From: Gammaproteobacteria bacterium
GTDB taxonomy: Bacteria > Pseudomonadota > Gammaproteobacteria > Pseudomonadales > Pseudohongiellaceae
Length of the DNA stretch: 64,000 nt
Direction: 5' to 3'
NCBI GenBank assembly: GCA_008081045.1
Contig: VMDC01000010.1
Coordinates: forward strand, 1-64,000
Part shown: one piece after another, positions 56,753 through 64,000 of the stretch
How positions within the stretch are numbered: position 1 is the first letter of the stretch
Layout of the letters: each line of letters starts with the position of its first letter
Notes under the pieces: model-generated
The model's input: the letters and a program-made list of their open reading frames with translations, nothing else
Databases searched by the model: none
Told to the model about the DNA's origin: nothing
Translations under genes and position numbers: made by a program

Positions 56753-59674
56753 CTAGATCGATTCGAAGGCCTCGGCGACTATTCCCGGCGTGAGAATTTG
56801 AGGCAGGATAACGGGCTCTCTGTCTTTTTGTCCCGGATACAACACATACAGCGGCACAGACGGCCGGTTGAAATGCTCCAGAACAGCAGTGATTTCCGGA
56901 TCTTCGTTAGTCCAGTCACCCTTCATATAGGTAATGCCCCGATCAGCCATCACTGCTTTGACTCGCTCTGTACCAAGCGTGGTCTGCTCATTAGCCAGGC
57001 AGGTGATGCACCAGGCTGCAGTCATGTTGACGAAAACCGGTTTGCCGGCGGACTGAAGCTCTTCCAGACGCTGAGCGCTGAACACCTCATACTCCTGCGA
57101 CGCACCTTCTTCATTTGCTGCGGCATCTGAAGTCGCCGGCACGGATTGCAGAAACGGCGTCTGCGCCAGATAAATCGCCAGAACCAGAGCAGCCAGGCTC
57201 GTCCCGTAATTCAGCGTGCGCAGGAATGGCCCCATCGTGAAGCGGCGCTGGTAGAGCCAGGCGGCAAACGCCATCACCACGCACATGCCCAACACCAGCG
57301 ACATCCCCATCACTCCCACCTGATTACCGAGCACCCAGAGAAAAAACAGCGCCGAGGCATACAGCGGAAAGGCCATAAACTGCTTGAATGTCTCCATCCA
57401 CGGTCCGGGTTTGGGTAAAAATCGAAACAGCGCGGGTGAGTAACTCAGCAACAGAATAGGAAAAGCCATACCCACTCCCAGCGAGACAAATACCGCCATG
57501 GCCACCAGCCAGGATTGCGCCAGCGCAAAACCGATCGCTGGCCCCATAAAAGGTGCCGTGCACGGCGTTGCGACGGTAGTGGCCAGCACACCGGTAAAGA
57601 ACGAACCCTGATAGCCGCCCCGGGCGGTGAGAGAGCTGCCGGCTCCCATCAGGCTGGTCCCTATTTCAAAGACGCCTGACAGACTCAGGCCCATCAGGAA
57701 AAACAGATAAACAATGAACGCCAGGAACCAGGGTTGCTGAAACTGGAATGCCCAGCCCACAGCCTCCCCTCCCGCCCTGAGAGCAATCAGCACCGACGCC
57801 AGAGTGACGAATGCCACTACCACACCGAGCGTATAGAACACGCCGTCCATACGTTGCTTCTGACTGGATTCACCCACATTCTTGGCGAAGCTCATCGCCT
57901 TGATGGACAGCACCGGAAAGACGCAGGGCATCAGATTGAGAATCAGGCCTCCAAGGAAGGCGAACCCCATAAACATGAGTAACCCGGAACTTCCGCCTGC
58001 GTCAGACCCGCTCTCTGCAGACGCAGCGAATGGCATGATGGTCATGGTGCTGGCATCAGCCGCCGGATTGACGAAATCAAAGGCCACGCGTTCCCCGGAT
58101 TCATTTTCCAGCACCAGCACTCCGAACACTTCTGACAAATCCTGCAGCATGCGCCGGGGTTGCTGGTGCGTAATCTGCAACAAATTGGCCTGCATAGACA
58201 CATCACGAAGAGGTCCGGGCTTGATTATCCGGCGCTGATCCGGGAAAAAGTAGGCATCGGAATATCGGTCGAACAGTGCGTCAGAGGATTCAAAGCCAAG
58301 GCTCACCCGTTCACCGGCCACGGCAATAATCGAGCGAATGTCGTGGTCAGCTTCGGGCAGCTGTGCGCGCGCGTCGGCGAACAGAGATTGGGTTTCAGCA
58401 TCGAGCTCGGCGACTTCGCCGACGGGCAGTTTGATACTCAGCCTCTGCTCACCGGGTATGCAAATCTGATCGCACACATTCCAATAAGCCAGCGCGCTCA
58501 ATTCCACCTGGTCTGCGCTGAAATCTGTCGGCAGGGTGACGGCAACAGGAAGGACGACTTCCTGCTCATAACCAAAGTTCACCAGGTCCGTCTCATAAAA
58601 CGGCAGCCAGTGCGGGGCCGGCCACTTAAGCTCGCCAATCTGGGTGCCTTCCGGAGCCTGCCATTCCGTCAGGGTAGTAGGCTCCCCGCTGTCACCCCCC
58701 ATTTTCCAGTAGGTGTGCCAGTGCTCAGCCGGGTCGAGCCGGAGCGCCAGCCAGGTGGTTTCACCCGGCACAATGTTGGTGGTCTCGGACAGTAATTCGA
58801 CTTCAATACTGTGATCCCAGGCCGCAGCACTGCGCGTTGCGGTGAGTTCAAAAGCACGCAGTTCACCATTGTCGTCTCTGACCGAGAGCAGACCTTCCAG
58901 CTCGTTACGCGCGTCATCGTACCGGCGGTGCTGTTCAGTTGATATCTGGACTCTGCCACCGTCCAGCATGACCTCTCGATAGGGCGCGTAACGCATGATG
59001 CGACGCTCCGTCGGAAAAAACCACGCCTCATCAATGTCGGTAAACAGCGCTTCCTCGCCGGCGATCATGACATTGACTTTGCCGTCATGATCATTGAATT
59101 CAGCGACCAGTTCGTGCTGACCCTCAGGAGTCGGAAGCAGACTGCGGGTCTCGGCAAACGCCCCCACCCAGCGGGGATCTGCTTCGAGGGTGGAGCTGAC
59201 CGGAAGCGAAATGGCAAAGTCTGCTTCACCCGGAATACAGATTTCATCGCACACCTGCCACTCGATGCGCGTGCTCGCCTGAAACACCTCCGCATCAAAG
59301 TCCTCAGGCACCGTCAGCGCCATCGGCAGGAAGACCTCGCGCTCGTAGGTAAAGGTCACCAGATCACTGCCAAGAAAGGGGGTCCATTCGGGAATCGGCC
59401 ACTGGATCTGCCCCACTGCCGCGCCGGCCGGCAGCTGCCAGTCAACCGCGCGCGTCGCTTCACCACTGTCACCGCCAAATTTCCAGTAGGTATGCCAGTG
59501 TTCAATCGGGTCAAGGCGGATTGCCAGCCAGGTAGTCTGGCCGGGCACGACATTTACGGTCTCCGAGACCAGCTCAACCTCGATCTGATCAGTTTGATGC
59601 ACCTGCGCACCGACAGTCATCGCGAAAAAAGAAAACGCGATGAAAATCAATAGCTTGGTCTTATTAAGGGCCAT
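56753..59674 (-). CDS. DsbD-like thiol reductant transporter with duplicated sensor domain
   Basis: 973 residues from the ATG at 59674 (AGGA upstream), with a signal peptide (LLIFIAFSFFAMTVGA). The N-terminal periplasmic part holds two very similar copies of one domain, ~28-290 and ~288-545, each starting IEVELxSET and ending with CDxICIPGE (C142/C146 and C401/C405). The membrane part has DsbD cysteines C584 (LMPCVFPV) and C705 (ATPCTAPF). The C-terminal thioredoxin-like domain has CITC (C889/C892). It should carry electrons from cytosolic thioredoxin to the periplasm. Duplication of the sensor domain is unusual for DsbD. Confidence 0.9.
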   Translation of the reverse strand: MALNKTKLLIFIAFSFFAMTVGAQVHQTDQIEVELVSETVNVVPGQTTWLAIRLDPIEHWHTYWKFGGDSGEATRAVDWQLPAGAAVGQIQWPIPEWTPFLGSDLVTFTYEREVFLPMALTVPEDFDAEVFQASTRIEWQVCDEICIPGEADFAISLPVSSTLEADPRWVGAFAETRSLLPTPEGQHELVAEFNDHDGKVNVMIAGEEALFTDIDEAWFFPTERRIMRYAPYREVMLDGGRVQISTEQHRRYDDARNELEGLLSVRDDNGELRAFELTATRSAAAWDHSIEVELLSETTNIVPGETTWLALRLDPAEHWHTYWKMGGDSGEPTTLTEWQAPEGTQIGELKWPAPHWLPFYETDLVNFGYEQEVVLPVAVTLPTDFSADQVELSALAYWNVCDQICIPGEQRLSIKLPVGEVAELDAETQSLFADARAQLPEADHDIRSIIAVAGERVSLGFESSDALFDRYSDAYFFPDQRRIIKPGPLRDVSMQANLLQITHQQPRRMLQDLSEVFGVLVLENESGERVAFDFVNPAADASTMTIMPFAASAESGSDAGGSSGLLMFMGFAFLGGLILNLMPCVFPVLSIKAMSFAKNVGESSQKQRMDGVFYTLGVVVAFVTLASVLIALRAGGEAVGWAFQFQQPWFLAFIVYLFFLMGLSLSGVFEIGTSLMGAGSSLTARGGYQGSFFTGVLATTVATPCTAPFMGPAIGFALAQSWLVAMAVFVSLGVGMAFPILLLSYSPALFRFLPKPGPWMETFKQFMAFPLYASALFFLWVLGNQVGVMGMSLVLGMCVVMAFAAWLYQRRFTMGPFLRTLNYGTSLAALVLAIYLAQTPFLQSVPATSDAAANEEGASQEYEVFSAQRLEELQSAGKPVFVNMTAAWCITCLANEQTTLGTERVKAVMADRGITYMKGDWTNEDPEITAVLEHFNRPSVPLYVLYPGQKDREPVILPQILTPGIVAEAFESI

Positions 59675-59899
59675 AAATAAATCCTGCAACCGGGTGATCG
59701 TTACCAACCCGCGAAACCTGCTATACCGGGACTAAAGGTATCAAAATCGCCCTCTGCTGTCATGAAACTGTCGGCCGGCCGGCACGAACCCTTCAGTGCG
59801 CCGAGCGTTCGGGGGCCTGAGCCAACCGCCCTCCTGAACCAGAAAAACGCGGTTTCCCCGAAAACGGACTTGCTCCGGCCTGAATATTATCGCGCCCGG

Positions 59900-61633
59900 T
59901 TACTGGCTCCGGAGTATTTTTTCCACCATCAACTGCAAATTCAGCGAATCACGGAAGTCGTTCACTGCCAGACGGAAGACCAGTTCTATCCGGGTAGCGT
60001 GTGAGTCAGGCCAACTCTCCTCAGGCACGTTAAACGCGATGGCGTCGACTATTTTGCCCGGTTCAGATTCAGGGCTCAGCACCATTTTCAGATGCTTGCC
60101 ACCAAGTCTGCGCTGTTCACGCAGCAGGAACCTGCCATCAAACTGAGGCTCAGGGAACGCCTGCCCCCAGGGCCCTGCAGCCTGAATCAGCTGTGCAGTT
60201 TCCAACGTAAGATGGTTTGCCGCAACCTCGCCATCGCTTTCGATGACGGCCTGTAGTTGCGACCGGCTCAGCCGAAGACGCGCCTCGGCCTCAAACGCCG
60301 ATTGAAAAGCGGTCAGCTTATCAGGCGCGAGGCTGAGACCGGCGGCCATGGCATGCCCCCCGAATTTAGTGATAAGCCCCGGATTTTTGGTAGCCACAGC
60401 ATCAAGCGCATCGCGGATATGAAAGCCGCCGATAGACCGAGCAGAGCCTTTGAGCTCTTCGCCTCCCTCCACCGCTGCAAAGGCGATCACCGGGCGATGA
60501 TATTTTTCCTTTATACGTGACGCGAGGATACCCACCACACCCTGATGCCAACGTTGATCAAACAGGCAGAAGGAGTTGGGCAGGTCTGACTCATTGAATT
60601 CAAATTCCGCCAGAGATTCGAACGCCTGCTGACGCATGTCTGCCTCGATCTGCTTTCGGTCCTGATTCATCGAATCCAGTTGAAGGGCCAGTTGGTAAGC
60701 CGTATCGGCATGCTCAGACAGCAGGCATTCAATCCCAGTGGTCATGTCATCCAGTCGGCCTGCCGCATTAAGCCGGGGACCGACGCCAAAAGCCAGGTCT
60801 GAAGCCGTGAGCGCGGCCGTGTTCTTACCGGCCACCTGCAACAGTGCCTGTATGCCGGGCCTTGCTTTACCGGCTCTTATCCTGCGCAGCCCCTCCGCAA
60901 CCAGGATCCTGTTGTTGTGGTCGAGCGGGACAACGTCGGCGATCGTGCCCAATGCGATCAGATCGAGCAGCGCAGCCATATTAGGTTCGGACAGACCGCT
61001 TTCAAATCGCCCCAGTTCACGCAGCCTGCCCCTGAGCGCCAGCATCACATAAAAAATCACGCCCACACCGGCTATGGCCTTGCTCTTGAAAGAACAGCCT
61101 TGCTGGTTAGGATTCACAATGGCGTCAGCCTCCGGCAGTGTCTCCGGGGCAAGGTGATGATCAGTGATCAGAACCTGACTGCCGATCTGTTTGGCCGCCT
61201 GAACACCGGCAACGCTCGAAATCCCGTTATCAACGGTAATAATTAGATCCGGCTCTTTTCCCTTGGCTAACTCATCAACAATTTTAGGCGTCAAGCCGTA
61301 GCCGAAGTCGAAGCGATTGGGAACAATGTAGTCAACGTGACGAAAACCGAAGTCTTGCAAGGCAGACATTGCGAGCGCACAGCTGGTTGCACCGTCTGCA
61401 TCGAAGTCAGAGACGATCAGAACGCGGCGCTGATGATCCAGCGCCGCAACCAGCAAGTCGACGGCAGTGGCCATCCCGAGCAATTCATGGGGAGGAATAA
61501 GGTTCGCCAGTGCCAGATCCAGTTCCTGCTCACCGGTAAGGCCGCGCTGGCGGTAGACCCGCTGTAGCAGGGGGTGCATCGCTGCAGGAAGTGTTAAGCC
61601 TTCATCGGGGCTTCGCCGCTGCAGTCGAGTCAT
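59900..61633 (-). CDS. recJ: Single-stranded-DNA exonuclease RecJ
   Basis: 577 residues, the E. coli length. DHH-family metal motifs are IVSDFDADGATSCALAM, IITVDNGISS and LITDHHLAPE; FGGHAMAAGLSL is the DHHA1 part. It digests 5' ends in recombination and mismatch repair. It starts eight bases after the thrC stop, in one transcript with thrC. Confidence 0.96.
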   Translation of the reverse strand: MTRLQRRSPDEGLTLPAAMHPLLQRVYRQRGLTGEQELDLALANLIPPHELLGMATAVDLLVAALDHQRRVLIVSDFDADGATSCALAMSALQDFGFRHVDYIVPNRFDFGYGLTPKIVDELAKGKEPDLIITVDNGISSVAGVQAAKQIGSQVLITDHHLAPETLPEADAIVNPNQQGCSFKSKAIAGVGVIFYVMLALRGRLRELGRFESGLSEPNMAALLDLIALGTIADVVPLDHNNRILVAEGLRRIRAGKARPGIQALLQVAGKNTAALTASDLAFGVGPRLNAAGRLDDMTTGIECLLSEHADTAYQLALQLDSMNQDRKQIEADMRQQAFESLAEFEFNESDLPNSFCLFDQRWHQGVVGILASRIKEKYHRPVIAFAAVEGGEELKGSARSIGGFHIRDALDAVATKNPGLITKFGGHAMAAGLSLAPDKLTAFQSAFEAEARLRLSRSQLQAVIESDGEVAANHLTLETAQLIQAAGPWGQAFPEPQFDGRFLLREQRRLGGKHLKMVLSPESEPGKIVDAIAFNVPEESWPDSHATRIELVFRLAVNDFRDSLNLQLMVEKILRSQ

Positions 61634-61641
61634 GGTCGCAT

Positions 61642-63042
61642 TTAAGCTTGCTGGCCGAGAGCTGCGCTGATGAAGGCGGAGACTTCTCCAAGATCATTGG
61701 CGATCACCGAATATCGCTCTTCCCGCTCGAATAAATCGGCAAGGTGAGCAGGCAGTTCCGGCAGATCCAGCCCGGCAACTGTAATGGCTTCGCTGAATTT
61801 TGCGGGATGCGCTGTCGCCAGGGTAATCATGGGCACCTGCGGGTTTTTCCGGGTCAAACGCCCGGATTCCACGCCGATTGCTGTGTGGGGATCAAGCAGC
61901 TTGCCCAGCTCAGCAGCAGTTTCGCTGATGACCCGACAGGTGGTCTCATCGCTGACGCTGGCACTGTCAAAAATTGCTTGCACAGCTTGCCACTGTGATT
62001 CACTGACGCTGAGGCGTTCCTTACTGGATCTGAGCATAAAGTCAGTCAGCTGCGCCGAATCGCGCCCGAACAGATCAAACAGGTAGCGCTCAAAATTACT
62101 GGAAACCAGAATGTCCATACTGGGCGAATAGGTCTTGCTCAACTGCGTCTTGCTGTAGTCGTTGTTGCTGATGAAGCGATGCAGAATATCGTTCTGATTG
62201 GTCGCGACCACAAGCTGGTCGACCGGCAATCCCATCTGCTTGGCCAGATAGCCAGCATAAATATCTCCGAAATTTCCGGTTGGCACTGAAAAAGACACTT
62301 GCCTGTCCGGGGCGCCCAGCCTGAGCGCCGCCGCAAAATAGTAGACGATCTGCATAAGGATGCGCGCCCAGTTGATCGAGTTAACGGCAACAAGCTGACG
62401 ATCATCAGGCAGGAAAGACTGATCAGAAAAGGCGGCTTTGACTATGCGCTGGCAGTCATCAAAATTTCCTTCGACTGCAAGATTGAAGACATTGTCACCC
62501 GGCACCGTTGTCATCTGGCGGCGCTGCACCTCTGAGACCCTCTGATGCGGATGGAGTATGAAGATATCCACCCGATCTGAGTGGCGGCATCCCTCCAGCG
62601 CTGCCGAGCCAGTATCTCCGGAAGTCGCTCCCAGAATCACCACCCGCTGATCGTTCTTCGCCAGGACATGATCCAGCAATCGCCCGAGCACCTGTAACGC
62701 AAAGTCTTTGAATGCGAGAGTCGGGCCATGGTAGAGCTCGAGCAGATATTCATGCTCCCTGAGCGCGGTAAGCGGTGCCACCTCCGGATGACCGAAATCT
62801 GCATAGCTTTCGGTAATAATCCGTTTCAGTTCATCGGGTTGCAGTGCATCTCCGATAAAAGGCGAAATGACTGCGAGGGCCAGATCAACGTAGCTGAGAT
62901 CACGCCACGAGGCAATCTGCTCCGGACTGAAAGACGGCAACTCTACGGGGACATACAACCCGCCATCCGGGGCCAGACCGGTCAGCAATACCTGCTCGAA
63001 TGACTGCGGCGTCCCGCCGCCACGGGTACTGATATATTTCAC
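61642..63042 (-). CDS. thrC: Threonine synthase
   Basis: 466 residues from a GTG at 63042. MKYISTRGG starts the family's N-terminus, PTLAFKDFALQVLGRLLDH holds the PLP lysine, and GATSGDTGSAALEG is the phosphate loop. The length fits the longer PLP fold-type II class found in proteobacteria. It converts O-phosphohomoserine to threonine and follows hom after 12 bases. Confidence 0.96.
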   Translation of the reverse strand: MKYISTRGGGTPQSFEQVLLTGLAPDGGLYVPVELPSFSPEQIASWRDLSYVDLALAVISPFIGDALQPDELKRIITESYADFGHPEVAPLTALREHEYLLELYHGPTLAFKDFALQVLGRLLDHVLAKNDQRVVILGATSGDTGSAALEGCRHSDRVDIFILHPHQRVSEVQRRQMTTVPGDNVFNLAVEGNFDDCQRIVKAAFSDQSFLPDDRQLVAVNSINWARILMQIVYYFAAALRLGAPDRQVSFSVPTGNFGDIYAGYLAKQMGLPVDQLVVATNQNDILHRFISNNDYSKTQLSKTYSPSMDILVSSNFERYLFDLFGRDSAQLTDFMLRSSKERLSVSESQWQAVQAIFDSASVSDETTCRVISETAAELGKLLDPHTAIGVESGRLTRKNPQVPMITLATAHPAKFSEAITVAGLDLPELPAHLADLFEREERYSVIANDLGEVSAFISAALGQQA

Positions 63043-63054
63043 TGTATTGGCAGG

Positions 63055-64000
63055 CTACGCCTCTCCATCAAAGGGCTCAATCCGAATACGGGTGACCGGG
63101 CCGGTGACCTCATCGAGTTCAGCGAGCGCGTCCAGCGCGGCATTAAGTTCCCGTTCCCGGACTACTTGCGTAAGAATGACAACAGGCACGGTTTCAGAAT
63201 TTTCAGATTCTTTCTGGATAATGGCCTCGATACTGATGCCCCGCTGCTGCAGAACAGCAGAGAGTTTTGCCATGACCCCAAGCTTATCCAGCACCGGGAT
63301 CTTCAGATAATATCCGACCTCAATCTGCTCGATCGGCAGTACTTCCAGCGAAGAGCCTGTTTGAGTAGAGCCCAGCGCCGGGCGAACCGGAGCTTTGACA
63401 CCAGCCAGCCGATCTCTGGCCAGGTCGATCAGATCAGCGACCACCGCTGATGCTGTTGCTTCAGCTCCGGCGCCGGGACCGCTGTACAGAGTCGACCCGA
63501 CGAAATTTCCCTGCACCATTACTGCATTACCGACGCCGTTGACGTTTGCCAGCAGGCGAGTGTTGGAAACCAGCGTAGGATGCACGCGCATCTCCACTCC
63601 ACGGACCGTTTTTCTGGCAATACCGAGGTGCTTGATCCGATATCCCAACTCTTCGGCGAAGCTGATGTCAGCCGGAGAGATGCCGCTAATGCCCTCGGTG
63701 TAGGTCTTCTCAAACTGTAGCGGTATGCCAAACGCGATAGCGCTCATGATCGTCAGCTTGTGGGCCGCATCAATGCCTTCCACATCAAACGTCGGATCTG
63801 CTTCGGCGTAACCCAGCTCCTGCGCTTGCTGAAGCACTTCCGAAAACTCACTCTGCTTGGCCGACATTTCGGAAAGAATAAAATTTCCTGTTCCGTTGAT
63901 GATGCCTGCGAGCCACTCGATGTCGTTGGCTGCCAACCCCTCCCGCAAGGCCTTGATTATCGGAATTCCACCAGCTACGGCGCTTTCAAACGCGAGCGTG
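63055..64000 (-). CDS. hom: Homoserine dehydrogenase, N-terminus cut by window edge
   Basis: About 314 residues are visible, beginning in TLAFESAVAGGIPIIKALREG; the Rossmann NAD-binding part lies beyond base 64000. GIINGTGNFILS and EADPTFDVEGIDAAHKL belong to the catalytic domain. The C-terminal ~95 residues form an ACT domain (YYLKIPVLDKLGVMAKLSAVLQQ) for threonine feedback. It is co-transcribed with thrC and recJ. Confidence 0.95.
   Translation of the reverse strand, partial: TLAFESAVAGGIPIIKALREGLAANDIEWLAGIINGTGNFILSEMSAKQSEFSEVLQQAQELGYAEADPTFDVEGIDAAHKLTIMSAIAFGIPLQFEKTYTEGISGISPADISFAEELGYRIKHLGIARKTVRGVEMRVHPTLVSNTRLLANVNGVGNAVMVQGNFVGSTLYSGPGAGAEATASAVVADLIDLARDRLAGVKAPVRPALGSTQTGSSLEVLPIEQIEVGYYLKIPVLDKLGVMAKLSAVLQQRGISIEAIIQKESENSETVPVVILTQVVRERELNAALDALAELDEVTGPVTRIRIEPFDGEA

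Overview
The window is a piece of a gammaproteobacterial chromosome, probably from a free-living marine lineage. The evidence is gene order: rplU-rpmA-obgE-proB next to rpsT and murJ, alaS-lysC-csrA, hom-thrC-recJ, and divergent trmJ/suhB. RpsT starts with TTG, as in E. coli, and there is an EfpL (YeiP) type elongation factor. Species cannot be named from the sequence alone.

Layout. 1-4.7 kb: the end of an integrative element that runs off the left edge. It has a P4-type tyrosine integrase next to the 3' end of a tRNA-Arg(CCT) gene, then a coupled unknown gene, an AlpA-like regulator with a palindromic operator-like region, a small ORF, a primase-polymerase and a D5-like helicase, all reading away from the tRNA. 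4.7-16.8 kb: core and semi-core genes (GNAT, Na+/solute symporter, SufR-like regulator, YgiQ, TrmJ, a SuhB with a degraded active site, MATE pump, radical SAM protein, nitroreductase, acyltransferase). 16.8-24.8 kb: TetR, TauE/SafE, glutathione-dependent formaldehyde dehydrogenase with a glyoxalase-like protein, FolD, aminotransferase, DAHP synthase, EfpL. 24.9-31.3 kb: murJ, rpsT, proB, obgE, rpmA, rplU, ispB. 31.3-35 kb: SYLF protein, TPR lipoprotein, ETF-ubiquinone oxidoreductase.

35-49.2 kb is an accessory catabolic region, and most of its enzymes between 35 and 45.5 kb carry export signals: a methyltransferase, a Tat-type aminotransferase-fold enzyme, an epoxide hydrolase, an HpcH/HpaI aldolase, an amidohydrolase, a Sel1 protein and a metallo-beta-lactamase-fold enzyme. 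Among them lies a cytosolic GrdB-like protein whose frame is crossed by one in-frame TGA inside a UxxC motif. A SECIS-like hairpin follows the TGA, so I read the gene as a selenoprotein, not as two ORFs or a pseudogene. From 45.6 to 49.2 kb an acyl-CoA dehydrogenase, a CitE-type lyase and two hot-dog hydratases resemble itaconate/mesaconate (citramalyl-CoA) breakdown.

49.2-64 kb returns to core genes: tRNA-Ser(GCT), csrA, lysC, alaS, an AI-2E family permease, a PP2C phosphatase, a DsbD-like protein with a duplicated sensor domain, recJ, thrC and the C-terminal part of hom, cut by the right edge.
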